A DNA stretch of 19,947 nucleotides from Smittium culicis (GCA_001970855.1 LSSN01002016.1:1-19947); one strand, 5' to 3'. Positions 7,311-18,582 are shown, counted from the first letter of the stretch. Numbers and translations: made by a program. The notes: a model not told the origin generated them from the letters alone.

Positions 7311-10300
7311 ATGGATTGGTTGGATTATACTATTCGCCCTGAACAACTATACATTGATTTTCATAGAGAAGATACTTCGATTCCAGAAAAACATCCCAAA
7401 TATCAACAGGCTTGCAAACTTTTACAAAACTTAGCTAGCCTAAAAAATTTAGGATCGCTCATCTTGCGCGAACAAAATTCTGAAACAAAAGCTGAGTTCC
7501 AGCAAGACGAAAAAGATTCGGACACCTTATATATAAATAATTCAGAAAGATCTTATGATTTCGGACCTTCTACCCCAAAATCTCCTGGCCCTTGTGATGA
7601 TGATTACTTATTAGAAAACGAAACGTTAGGTAATTCAATCTCAAAAAGCTCGTACATCTTTAATTTTTTTGTTTTTACCAATTTTTTTTTTTTTAAAATT
7701 CAGGATCTTTTTTATTTTACCATAATTCCTTCTATCCATAGCATCTCAATGTAATAATTGCTAAACTTTATTTTTTATCGTAGATAACAAAAGTTCTTTT
7801 GATTTTCAGGATTCACCGAAATTTCAATTTTCTATGTTTTCTAGAGATTTAAAAACTGGATTACCTACAAAATACATCACTGAAATTTTAGACATCAACA
7901 ACTCATTATCCAATCACAAAAATAAATCTTTCAGAATCTTAAATTTAATATGTGAGCTTATCAGATTAGTTCGTATTTCTGAATTGGAAATCGAGGAAAA
8001 CGTACATTCTTCTGCTCGTCATCTAATTTTCAATTACTTATTAGAATCTACAAGCCAAAATTTTGACCCTACTGCAATTTCCAAAAAAATCGGCTTTAGA
8101 TTAGCCCCAAATAATTCCAATACATGCAACAAAAAATTTTACGAGTTTTTATACCACAAATGGATTGTTCGCTCTTTTTATAGAGAAAAATCCATGGTCT
8201 TTGATATTTTTAAATCTACAGCCTTGAATGCCTTAACTGACACTATAGATCCTAGTTATAAAAATTTATTGGAGCTACTTCAAGATAAAGAATTTTCAGA
8301 CTCATACTTAAATGAATTTGATACCGCCTCATCATATTATGATTTGGGCCGATATAAATTCATGATTAGCGAATTCGAACAATCTTTATCCATGTTTGAA
8401 ATATCAGTACTTAATAACCCTAAATTTTCAAAAGTATCTAACAAATCTTTATCTAGACTTCAGGGAGAGTCTGGAAGAGTTTTCGATTACATAGTTTCCT
8501 GTGAAAAAATTATATCACAATCATCTAATAGATTTACTTCCGACAAAGATATTGAAGTTATTGATGCTCGAAATCTCGCTACTTTAAAAGAAACTTCACT
8601 TCCCATGGACTTGAAAGCTACAGCTGGACATTTTTTTAATATATATGACAATAATGAAAACTGCATTCTTGACTCACAAAATATTTTTTCATCAGAATAC
8701 ATTGATAATAACCAGAATGCCTTCATTATCCCAGATGATATTGATAGTTACACATCATTAGATGGAATCATAAAAAACAATATCAACGGTTTCTTATCTG
8801 GAATTTTTATGAATAACAAACACGATATTACTGAAATTTCAATTATAAATTCTATATTTGCTCAAGGACTCAATCTTTTAGAGCAAGAAAATTATTTTGA
8901 TGCGTACTCTTTTTTTCGTTGTGCTTCAGAATACAAAAACAGTGATGTATTGAAATTTTCTAGCTCTATAAATTCGATTAATCCTAGCAGTTCACCAGAA
9001 ATAGACAATTTAAAAGCTCAATCAAAATCGTATATGCATTTGGCTAAAGCGCTTCATTTAACTTGCTATAGCAGCGATTATCAACCAAACTCAGAAAATA
9101 CAACTTTATCGAGTGAAATTTTAAATCAAACTAAGTTGGCTTTTAATGGCACTAATGAAGATAGTGGGCCTAAGCCTGCAAAAAATATCATTATTTCTCT
9201 TGACTTTTCTTACTTGGAACGGTTAACATTAGCATCAATGCGACTGGGAAACCAAGAGCTCTTCGTTTATATAGTTGAAAGGGTTATACTAAACCCAACA
9301 CAATACCAACAAAATCCTGATATAAACGTTCCATTACTAAATATCTCATCTGGTTTATTTTTACTAAAAAACCTTCTATCTCAATTTAAGCTTTTAGACT
9401 TTAATTTTGATTCATATGAGTTAAATACAAGCTGTTTATATAGCAAACAATTAAAAGAGTCAATACCAGTCGCTTTAGTTAGCGATATTAGGTCTCATTA
9501 TTTAAGGATTTTGCATAGCTTTCTTTCGTTAACCAGTTCTGAAGATTATAGTTTTGACTTTGAGACATTTTTTTCATGGATAAATGATCCTACGATCTGG
9601 GTAATGCTTTCTGGAATGATTAGCGGTACAGTCTACTCTATACTCCCAAAAAATAGTAGTACTCGCTGGTGTCATTTAGATTCTTATGGAATTCTGTCAT
9701 TGTTTACCCTTGATGACTCAATTCTAAAGTCTGAGCTAGGAGTTTTCAAAAGGCTTTCACCTCTAGAAAGCTTTATTAATAATAATATCATGAATGAATA
9801 TAAAAAGAGTAACCTTTTTTCTGATGAAAATTCTGATGAAAAAAATAGCAAAGTCGAAAATAAAATCTCAGATGAGAATATTAAAATATCTCAAAAGACA
9901 ACCATAAATTGTGTTTTCTTAACGAAAATTCTATTCATACTAAACACAAAAATATTAGGTTTTTGTCCAAATTTCTTGCCTTCCATCCTTAGTAGTTGTG
10001 ATATAATTTGGCTCTGTAAATCTTTAGATTTAAATTTTTACGGTAACATGACCCAAACCCATGAAAACTCTTTATCTAATGAGAATCCAAAGAATTTTAA
10101 AAATCAAAAAAGAACCTTTGGAGAACTAAATTCCATTACATACTCGAAGAAATCATCTGGCCAAGTGGATAGAAATTTTGATGGGAAAATCGATTCTTTG
10201 GGTCACGTTTTCCCAATTTTAGAGCCTAAATTTGATCACAATAAATCTTTTGCCCTGGGATTCCTTGAATATGTATATATAATAACAGAAGGCTTTAAAC

Positions 10301-11190
10301 CATTGTACTTGTATATAATACTAAGCTATTCTAATAACGTTTCCAGCGTATTTCCAAATATTGACAAACCTCAAACTGTCACAGACCTAAACGGCAGTGC
10401 TGGAGATATTAATAATAAGAAGCTTTATCAATTATCGACAAAATTTTTAAAAGAAAAGGAAGTTGAAATTTCGTTTTCTCGAGATAGGTTGAATAATTTT
10501 ATTGATATTTTAAAATCTGAAAATTTACACATTTGCGTTTCCTCTTTACTACAGTTTCCACGAAAACAACCCAAAGTATCAAAGCTTGACTTTTCGCCTC
10601 ATAAAATAAGCTACCAGGTGATCTTTTATCATATAGACTCAGCTATTAGCCAAAATCAGATTAATGAAGAGACAAGTTTATTCTTATGGGATTTTCTTGT
10701 TTGTCAATATGCCAACTTTTCTTTGAAAAAGTATAAAAAGAATGAAAAGGCTAAAATCCTCGAAAAGTCCCCCAATACAGCAAATAGTGGAAATGATAGC
10801 TCTTCAAACAGAAATTTTATAGGTCTAATAAACCCTAAACAACATCCGAATGATATAATTGGTGTCAATTCTATAAAAAATGAATCATTAGAGATTCCAA
10901 AATCTTTTAAACCTAAGACTTGTATAGATGATTATTACAACTTGAACAAAAATTCTCCATTAAAAGCTATAGAACTTTCTCAAATTTATAATACTAGCGA
11001 AATCGAAGGTACTGACACCTCATTCGATTTTGGAAACGAAGAAATTTTAACAAGATTCAATACAAAAAATTCTAATTTTGATTATTTTGAGTACCAGCAG
11101 CGTATTTCTAGTGATGAAATATTTGATTTTAAGCTACATTCAGTTGAAAGTCTCTTTACTTGGATTATGTTGCATTATAAATGCAAATAG
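7311..11190 (+). CDS. INTS8: INTS8-like Integrator complex subunit (two exons, 1241 residues)
   Basis: In animals INTS8 helps join phosphatase PP2A to the Integrator complex, which attenuates RNA polymerase II and processes snRNA ends. Exons are 7311–7629 and 7784–11190; the 154-nt intron (GTAATT…ATCGTAG) is the only phase-consistent join I found that avoids stops. Points of agreement with INTS8 as I remember it: an N-terminal W-[FL]-[ED]-[FY] motif (WLDY, residues 3–6), LYHKWIVRSF (229–238) against LYNRWAIRTI, YYDLGRYKF (291–299) against CYDLGAAYF in a TPR-like repeat, ICVSSLLQFPR (1023–1033) against VAILCQFLRE, and LFLWDF (1072–1077) against YIWDVT. Human INTS8 is about 995 residues; the excess here is Asn/Ser-rich insertions. 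The start is the first ATG of the exon, and conservation begins directly after it. A remote TPR scaffold is the alternative. Confidence 0.65.
7630..7783 (+). other. Intron of the INTS8-like gene
   Basis: GTAATT donor after …NETL plus one base of a codon, ATCGTAG acceptor; phase 1, giving Asp at the join. A branch-like TTGCTAAAC lies about 25 nt before the acceptor. The shorter choice ending at TTCAG 7703 runs into TAG at 7739, and the TTTTCAG at 7809 has the wrong phase for this donor. Confidence 0.75.
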
Positions 11191-11271
11191 TCGTTATCTT
11201 TACTTTTTTATCAATATACTTCCTGAATTAATCCCATTTTTAGAATTTACATCGATATGTTACAATCATGT

Positions 11272-11277
11272 AATAAA
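11272..11277 (+). terminator. Candidate poly(A) signal of the INTS8-like gene
   Basis: AATAAA lies 82 nt beyond the TAG stop, followed by a T-rich stretch (TTGTATTTTC). In such AT-rich DNA this hexamer is common, so the call is tentative. Confidence 0.3.
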
Positions 11278-11685
11278 TGATTGTATTTTCACAAGTTCAC
11301 TAGCATTTTTAATTTTTTTTATTATCTTCAGTCAACCAGTCATTGTATTTATCATTAATCATAAAAATTAGTTATATTGTATAAAAAAATTATTCGAGTC
11401 GAAAGTTGTTAAAATATAAATGATGATTGTGCATAAAATGCTCCTGAGATTTTTCATTTGATTTTATGATTATTAAATTATTCAAAGATTAGTGTTATTA
11501 AACTGAACGAAAACCTCAGTAAACCTTTTTAATTTGAAAAAATAAAAAAATTTCAAATTTAAACTGATCTAAAATAGTTTAATTTGTTTTAGTATCTGGT
11601 TGAATACCATTGACTAGAATTTATTATTTATAAGAGTATGTGATATTAAACCCTAACTAGTTTAAAATTTACTATTGGGGATTTT

Positions 11686-11713
11686 TGTTGGCTATATTTT
11701 ATACGAGCCAACA
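11686..11713. repeat. Small GC-containing hairpin
   Basis: TGTTGGCT and AGCCAACA are perfect 8-bp arms around a 12-nt loop, unusually GC-bearing for this region. It lies about 500 nt past the INTS8-like stop. Function unknown; may be chance. Confidence 0.4.
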
Positions 11714-12578
11714 GTGTTGAGCACAAACAACTTTTTGATATACTCACCTAAATTATTATACAATTTCATAATAGAAAAAGATAGTAAAATTTTCATCTAT
11801 AATTCCATAATAGCTTATATCGGCTCTCGAGGACTGTAGCTTCGTTTAATCGATTGATATTTGAATGGGGCTAAAATTTTACTACTTTTTAGTATTTTAT
11901 TTTCTACTGTGTAAATAAAATTTATATTAATCCTAAATTTGGCAAATCATTTTGATGAGTTATATTTTGATTCATAATATTTATTAATAAATAATTTATC
12001 GCAGTCGTAATTTAATATATGAATTTGGAACCTGGTAGGCAGTTTTATAAGCTCAAAAAAAAAAAAAGCTGGAATCCCATAAATAAGAAATAAAGATATT
12101 TGTAATTTTATAAATAACACAAAAAAATGCATAATAAGGTCATAGAATTTTACTTTTTGTGTAATTATTTTTTGACTGTACAAGTAAAGAAAATGATCTG
12201 AATTAATAAAAAAGAAAAAACTAGTATTTTAACTAGTAATTACATATCTCTTGTCTATGAACTAATATATACCTTAGTAAATTTTATTATATTTTTCAAA
12301 AGTTAAAAAATATAAATTTCATTAACATAGTTATACAGGTATTTCATTTTTTCAATTTACAAAAAAAATATCGTTAAAATCCATGAATATTTTTTGCATA
12401 TAAAACTAATTCCAAAGTATGTACCTACTTTTTATTATATATGGGAAATTATTTCAAGAAGCAGAAAATTTCCTATTAAGATTTTCCTACTTTGTATCAT
12501 TTCTTTGTTTATATATCTTATTTGAATTATCATCCCATGATTAATATGAAATAACCAAAAACTTTGACCTATATAAAT

Positions 12579-12716
12579 TAGCAAATATAATTCTAGTAAA
12601 AATAGCTCCGCTTCCCCTAAGAATATCCCATATAATTATATAATGTATAAATTTTAATATATTTATGGGAGATTCTAGGTCAATAGAAAATTTTTTTTAC
12701 AAAATTATATTTGCTA
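12579..12716. mobile_element. MITE-like inverted repeat, 138 bp, flanked by TA
   Basis: The ends are perfect 14-bp inverted repeats: TAGCAAATATAATT at 12579 and AATTATATTTGCTA ending at 12716. Inside, similarity continues imperfectly: GTAAAAA, then CCTAAGAATATCCCATA (12616–12632) facing TATGGGAGATTCTAGG (12664–12679). The outermost TA on each side could be the TA target duplication typical of Tc1/mariner elements, leaving 12-bp terminal repeats. There is no coding capacity. Confidence 0.5.
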
Positions 12717-13634
12717 GAGCGAATTGAATAAATCATTGACTGTGTCAGATAACTCATTCGATATTATTTCGTGATCAAACTTTTTAATTAAAGATTAGAA
12801 AAGTAGGAGATAATTAGTGCAAAAAGTACTGTTTCTCAAAATAATTTCTCGTATTTATTTAAGTATTGCGTTTTGAAATAGTATTAATATGAGATCAAAT
12901 AGGGAGGTTCGAAAAATGTGAATTACTTAATGATCTATTGAACTAAAATTAATATAATTTTACGTTTCTTTCTGCGCAAAAAAATCGATCATCAATTTTA
13001 GCAAATATATATCTAGAAAAATATTTTTTTCATTTCAATTATGCCAATTTTATCAAAAATGTAGACATTTCTAGCCCAGCAGGATTAAATTGCAATAACA
13101 GTGACATTTTTGCTAAGAATCCCCATATGATCCCGTTCATATAAAAAAAACCTTATAACAAAATCTTAATTTTTATTTAATGATTTTTTTTTTTTTGTAG
13201 AAATTGTATCTATAACGCAGATAAAATAGTTAGATTGTTAATAGATATTCAAATAAGAAAAAAATTTAACTTATAACGTAATTAATGCTATGCATTATGT
13301 GATATTAAAGCAAAGAGCGTTTGTGGCAGTAGTATTTTAATTAAAAAATTTTTGCATAATTTTATTGTACTGCAATTGTGTGTATGAGAAAAAAAGTAAT
13401 TAAGGATTATAAAAATAAATAGTTGAACAAAGATAGAATTTCTTAGTTTTTTACTCGAAAAAAAAATATAAATAAGTAGACGAACAGCAATTTAAATAAA
13501 AAAATTAATTACATTTTAAATGCTATATTGAATCCTTAAGTTATAAACTTTTAAGGAGGGTTGTAGGTGGGGGTTTGTAGCGGGAGAATGGGCGATGTGA
13601 GTGGTTAAGAAACAAGAAGAAAAAAAATCAAAGT
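12717..13634. other. Intergenic region at the 3' side of the coiled-coil gene
   Basis: AT-rich with poly-A/T runs (for example T11 near 13186). No gene seen. It contains a G-rich tract at 13555–13592, described separately. On the minus strand this is downstream of the coiled-coil gene's stop. Confidence 0.5.
13555..13592 (+). other. G-rich tract with four G-runs, G-quadruplex candidate
   Basis: G-runs at 13558–13560 (GGG), 13569–13573 (GGGGG), 13582–13584 (GGG) and 13590–13592 (GGG), separated by 8, 8 and 5 nt. It stands out in DNA that is otherwise mostly A and T. It starts about 40 nt beyond the stop of the minus-strand gene, so the transcript would carry the C-rich strand. Loops are a little longer than the usual rule. 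Confidence 0.45.
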
Positions 13635-16600
13635 TTAAGACTTTACGTTTTTTAAGTTTTGGACTTCAGACTTTAGCAAGTTGACAATACTAGATTTTTT
13701 TAGCAGGTTTTTTAGAGATCTATAAAGTCTAACAACAATAAGTACTTTTTTAGCCTTTATCCAGAAGTAAATAGGTGGATTGTTATCTTTGGATATGTCT
13801 GAGTTAGGAATAGATTGTAGTATAACTGAAGGCCCTCCGATAATACTGGAAGATAATCGAATTAGATTAGAGTAGAACTCGTTTTTTTCTAAAATATTAG
13901 TAAGCTTTACATGCTGGTAATTTTGTATCAGCATATAGCTAGCAATTTTAGTTTCAGCCTTCTCTTTGATGTTATTTGTGTCAAGCTGAAGCTGGTTGAT
14001 TTTTGTGTTTTTGATTGCGATCTGGGATTCGTAGTACTTGTGTATTTTCTTAATTCTGTTATTTAGTTCAACTACTGGCGAGTTATGCTGATCATCTTGT
14101 TTGGACAAATGAGATATTTCATCGGACCCGTTGCTATCACTTTTTCTGAAATTATCACTCATATTGAGATTGGATAGAGACAGTAAAGGGTTTTCGTAAA
14201 TGAAAGAATTTAAAAGTTCTATGCTATCAGAGCTTATAGTAAATACTTCATGCTCCAGGCCTAGTAGGCTATTTCTGATTGAAATAATATAATCTTTAGA
14301 ATCCTCCAGGTCAAAGTTGTTATACTTGGAAATGTTTTGGTTTTCAGAGTAAACGGGATCTGAATTTGACGAGTCAAATAAAATCTTGCTTGATATAAAA
14401 TTAAACTTGGACAGGATATATGTATTGTACTCTTTCATTTTATCAGAAACCAGTATTTCTAATTCCTTTACTTTGTTTAGCTGTTCATCCAAGTTCAATA
14501 AAGTGTAGTTTATAGGCTCAGAATTGAACTTGCTATTCATATGTTTTTCAATCACCAAAACAAGTGCATCTAGAAGCCTTCTGGAGATGAAAGAGTATGC
14601 ATTAACAAGTTGAAACCAAGTTTCGCAAATTTGTTCTGTAGGATCAGGCTTGTTAACCAAGAAGTCAACTAATGTGTAATTCTTATTTATATGCATTTTA
14701 TTGTTGTCGTAGCTATACGAGTCTAGATTAGACTTTTCAAATTTACTATTTGCTTCGTATGAAGAATCAGGTCTACCAAGACTGTTTGATTCGTTATTAC
14801 TTTCTTTAGTCGTTATTGAATTATACCTAGTATCTTTACTGTCGATTTGCAACGAATCAAGAATTGAAAACAAAGCGTTAACATCTTCAAAAAATGAACT
14901 ATTTTTAGCTTTGGTGTTTTCGATGAATTTAGTAACTGTATTAAGTTCGTTTATACAATTGGATCCGAAATTACTTTGGATGTCCACACTTTGTGGTAGG
15001 TCATTCAATAGATTGGTGGTAGAAAAATTATCCTGAGGTGTGGTAGATTTGAAATCTGGTTGCTGTCTGTTGTTAATAAAAAGTTGATTTTTTTCATACC
15101 TAAGGTTATTCAAGTCCATATACGATCTATCCAAGGATATTCTCATTTGTTGCATTAAATTTTCCAATTTTGAGCAAAGATTTTTATACTTTGCAAGCTC
15201 AAACCTTTCCATTTCTAATTCAGAAACAAGTTCATTATATTCGTCAGACGAAACTAAATCACCTTGATATTCAAGCTCGTTATTAATTAGAGGTTGGAAT
15301 TGGTTGTTGTAAAAGTTATAAGGATCATCTAAATGTCTAGAATTGGGAGATGAACTTGATTTTTGCTCAGTAAAAGATCTATTTCGATTATATTTACGAT
15401 CTGAATAGTGTTTAGATCTTCCTCCCAGATTCGTCTCTCTTCCAGGTGTAAAGTTGTAATCTTGAATATTTTGTGGGTTTTGGTTGGCATATCCAAAGTT
15501 TACAGGTCTTGAAAAAGGAGAAGATAAGTTATTGTCGGTTCTTGAATAGTTCATATCAACAAACTTTCCTTCATCGCCCCATTGATGTATCATGTTCCAA
15601 GAAGGAAGTTTTTGACGTTCTTTTTTGCCTAGTTTTCTTAACAATGTAGATTTTTCTGTCTTAGTTTTAATTAAAAAGTCGCGGACTTGTTTAAAATTAG
15701 AATAACAATCTTCTACAGTGCTAAATACATTTTCCAGACTTTTTTGGTAGGTTTCAGATGCTTGTTTAAAGTTAATATCTGGGATATTTTGAATTTCAGG
15801 CTGCTCGAAGGCGGCAAAAAGCATTTTTTCATCATCCTCTAGAATTTGTGATTCAATTTCAGGTGTAATGAAAGTGTTGGAATTAGAAACGTCGTTGCTG
15901 TTTTCGCTAAGACTAGATAAATTATTAACATTTGAATTGTTTTCTAAACTTGCAATTCTTTCTGAGGCAGATTTAAATATCATGGAGATTTTTAAGATAC
16001 GTATAACCATATTGTTTAAAAAAAAATAAGAAGACTTCCATCTCTCTAGCTCTTCAGAAGTTTCTTCTAATTGTTTGTTCTGATTAAATAAAAATATGTT
16101 TTCACTTATTGATGATTTGGGGCCAAATGGATTATTATAATTAATTCCAGGAGAGGCATCACCTATCTGTAACTCTTTCGCGAAACCATCTGGTTCTAAA
16201 ATGAATAAATTATAAGGTTTAAAAAGTTTTTTCAAAAAAAAAATACAAAAAAAAAGAGTAAAAATTGAGAATTTTACCAATATCAGTATTGATTGTCGTA
16301 AAGTTGACATTATACTTATTTTTATGTTCTTTCTTGTGGTTTTCATTTTTTATCAAAGATACTTCGGATTCTAGCTCATTTTGTTCTGATATAAGCTCTA
16401 GTTTAATATCATTAAGTTCTCTTGCTCTTTTAGAAAGGGCCAATATTTCGCTTTCCAAATTTTTGATTTCAAGCTCTTTATTGGCTTTTGTACTCTCAAG
16501 TTTATTAGTATTCAATTCCAAATCGTTATTTTCGGATGACTCTGTGTAGGTAACAGTTATAAAGAAAATGTTAAAAAAAGTAAATGATTATATGCAAATG

Positions 16601-18376
16601 AAACAAGATTTTAGAGAAAGAAGAGTGCTCGACTATAAAAAGAGATTGTGGAAATAATACCTGGATTTGAATTTTTTTGTGGGATGCTATTATTGTTAGA
16701 TGATTTAAGTTCTTTTATTTGATTTTTTAAATTTTTGTTCATATCAACTAGGTCTTCTAAAGTTTCTTTTAAGTTTGAAAGGTCGGACTCTGATTGAACT
16801 GCGCGGGCTTTCCATTTACTTTCAGAATCAGCTAATTCCTTCATTTCTAATTCTTTGATTGTGTTTAACCGTTTTTCGCGGTCTAATTTAATAGACTTTC
16901 TTTTGTTTTCTTGCTTTGAAGACTTTTCCCATTCTACTTTCATGGCTTCCCACTCTTGTTTTTCAGCGTCCCATTCTTTTTTTTGGGCATCCCACTTAGA
17001 TTTTTCTAATGACAAAGCTTTTAGTTTATCTAGCGAAGGTTTTGCAATAGATTTAGAGAGACTATGATTTGCCAACATTTTAGAATAAATTCTTGATAGA
17101 TTTTGTAAATGAGGCTTTAAATTAGGTTCATCAAGCTTCGGAGATAAAATAGAAGAAAATTGGCTTAAGTATTTGTCCATTTGGGCGAAATTTGAAAGCA
17201 AATCGGAAGAGTTAATGTCGCTGTACTTTTTAGTAAAGGTAGTTTTTGAGCTTTGAGAGGCCATATCATATAGAGATTTTGATTTGGATGAGCCTGAATC
17301 GATACCATAAAACGACTTTGATAAGTAAGATAAGGAGTCATTTTCATTTTGAGAGTCACCAGTGCTTAAATCAAAGTCATATTTATCGTTTGAAAAATCG
17401 ACAGTAACGCTTTTTGCTCTTCTAAATGGATTTCTATGATTAGTGGCATCTGATTTTTTCGCAAGTGAAATTTCTGGGGTAAAAAAACCTAGAAAATTTA
17501 TGGTTTTTTTAAAAGTCAAAAAAGAATTAAAAGTATAATGAAGGAATTAAATAAAATAAGTTGTAGTGAGGTAATGAGTTATTACCACTATTTAGATTTG
17601 GGCTTGAGAAATCAGAGTTGCTTCTAGGAATTCTATAAAATGATGAATTAAAGAATTTTTTAAAAGATTAGAAATATTTTGGGTGAAAATTGTTTTATGT
17701 GGCGCGAATTTCATAAATCAAGTTAAAAATAATGAGCTTAAAGGATAAGGAATGAAATAAAGAATACTTTTGATCAGCTTCAATTGAATTGAATGAAGAG
17801 AAGGAATATCTATTGGTATGTTTCGAAGATAAAGGTGAAGGGGAGTGAGAATGTTTAGTTTTGGGAAGATCTGGATCAATTAACTTTTTGCTAGTATTTA
17901 GGGGCGGAAGTTTGCTTATTCTTGAGTTATTTCTGTAGACACCAAAATTAAAATCGTTTGATTTTTTAGCGATTGACGAATCAATATATGATAAATTTTC
18001 TTTAGAGTCTCGCTCAAGTATAGGTTTTAATTTTGAACCAGAAGTAGAAAATTCAAATCTCGAGTACTTCTCTTTTGAGCCAATGGGAACAGAGATAGCA
18101 GAGTCTGGGCCTTGCAGTTTCGTTATGGACGTAGAAGGATTGGGAAACCCTGCAGTAGTTGAATATGAAAAAAGGATTAAAGGTTTTTTTTATTTGGTAA
18201 TAGTAAACTAAATAACGGAAATTATGAATATGTCGTTTGAGATTTAAAATAATACCTCTAGAAGAGTTATTGTCGGAATATATGGGGGATATTTGTTTTT
18301 CTTGTATGATTTCGTTAAATATATCTCTTGTATAGCTAGGATTATGATTTTCAGGAAAGTCCGGAAATTCTTCCAT
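13635..18376 (-). CDS. Long coiled-coil protein, possible spindle-pole/centrosome scaffold with PACT-like C-terminus (six exons, 1400 residues)
   Basis: Exons: 18376–18256, 18149–17768, 17632–17586, 17488–16661, 16541–16278, 16195–13635; every join keeps phase and the total is 4203 nt. The first ATG follows an in-frame TAA at 18415. Residues 1 to about 300 are Ser/Asn-rich and probably disordered. Coiled coil runs from about 335 to 550, opening with Trp-spaced heptads (349, 356, 363, 370). More Ser/Asn-rich linker and coiled segments follow. Near the C-terminus YFWIKAKKVLIVVRLYRSL (about 1357–1375), a basic-hydrophobic helix, resembles the 'RFRxAVxxVIAxxRL' end of the PACT domain that anchors pericentrin, Pcp1 and Spc110 to spindle poles. 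The upstream half of PACT is weak. No CM1 motif was recognised. If wrong, it is an unassigned coiled-coil protein. Confidence 0.8.
16196..16277 (-). other. Intron 5 of the coiled-coil gene
   Basis: Donor GTAAAA after …TINTDI plus one base; acceptor TTCATTTTAG before AACCAGATGG. It is 82 nt, phase 1, joined codon Glu. Its T-rich interior would otherwise encode an implausible run of Phe. Confidence 0.75.
16542..16660 (-). other. Intron 4 of the coiled-coil gene
   Basis: Donor GTATTA after …NSNP plus one base; acceptor CCTACACAG before AGTCATCC. It is 119 nt, phase 1, joined codon Glu. It links two coiled-coil exons. Confidence 0.75.
16929..16994 (-). repeat. 21-bp coding repeat: four Trp-headed heptads
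   Basis: Trp codons (CCA on the plus strand) start each unit at exact 21-bp steps: 16992–16994, 16971–16973, 16950–16952, 16929–16931. The heptads read WDAQKKE, WDAEKQE, WEAMKVE and WEKSSKQ, residues 349–376 of the coiled-coil protein. Both DNA and protein spacing are perfect, suggesting tandem duplication of one heptad. Confidence 0.85.
17489..17585 (-). other. Intron 3 of the coiled-coil gene (acceptor ambiguous)
   Basis: Donor GTAATA after the 47-nt exon 3 (IPRSNSDFSSPNLNS), phase 1. Two acceptors 15 nt apart keep frame: TTTTCTAG (ending 17489) and TTACCCCAG (ending 17474). I chose the first AG; the second would drop five residues (GFFTP). Confidence 0.6.
17633..17767 (-). other. Intron 2 of the coiled-coil gene
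   Basis: Donor GTATTC after …EADQ plus two bases; acceptor TTTTATAG before AATTCC. It is 135 nt, phase 2, joined codon Lys. Reading through meets TAA after about 20 codons. Confidence 0.65.
18150..18255 (-). other. Intron 1 of the coiled-coil gene
   Basis: Donor GTATTA after …DNNSSR plus one base; acceptor CTACTGCAG before GGTTTCCC. It is 106 nt, phase 1, joined codon Gly. Reading through it leaves the Ser-rich composition and ends after some 66 residues. Confidence 0.75.
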
Positions 18377-18471
18377 TTTGGTAGGTGATAATAAATAAAA
18401 TCGGTGCGAGATTTAGAAAGAGAGAACTGTAGAAGTGTTAGAAGGGATATTGGATTATTTTTATCATGAAT

Positions 18472-18494
18472 AGGAGAGGGGTGGGTGTGTGTGA
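18472..18494 (-). promoter_or_regulatory. C-rich tract upstream of the coiled-coil gene
   Basis: On the gene's strand the sequence reads CTCACACACACCCACCCCTC, followed by TCC, about 95–120 nt upstream of the ATG, in DNA otherwise poor in C. It may be a 5' UTR or promoter pyrimidine/CACCC element. Inferred from position and composition only. Confidence 0.35.
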
Positions 18495-18582
18495 GAAACA
18501 AAATAGAGAATGCCAGTAAATAGGTGATAAAAGAGTTGATTTTTCGACTTGTACTTTTATAGTGCAATAATTGATTTGTTGA

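Larger units (their letters stand above)
11191..12578. other. AT-rich intergenic region
   Basis: Between the convergent INTS8-like and coiled-coil genes. It contains small hairpins: AATTTGAAA…TTTCAAATT at 11531–11559 and TGTTGGCT…AGCCAACA at 11686–11713. A 78-codon open frame on the minus strand (12183–11947) is rich in Phe/Ile/Lys and looks like chance. No gene or RNA recognised. Confidence 0.5.

Noticed and set aside
7630..7703. Short 74-nt intron ending at TTCAG in the INTS8-like gene.
   Set aside because: The resulting frame hits TAG at 7739 before any donor. The longer intron to 7783 joins cleanly.
8487..8726. 79-codon open frame on the minus strand.
   Set aside because: It lies opposite the INTS8-like exon and has no features of its own.
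11078..11371. 97-codon plus-strand frame overlapping the end of the INTS8-like gene.
   Set aside because: Ile/Phe-rich, out of frame with the gene, no plausible splice link found.
11947..12183. 78-codon minus-strand frame.
   Set aside because: Composition is what AT-rich DNA gives by chance; no motif, no upstream signals.
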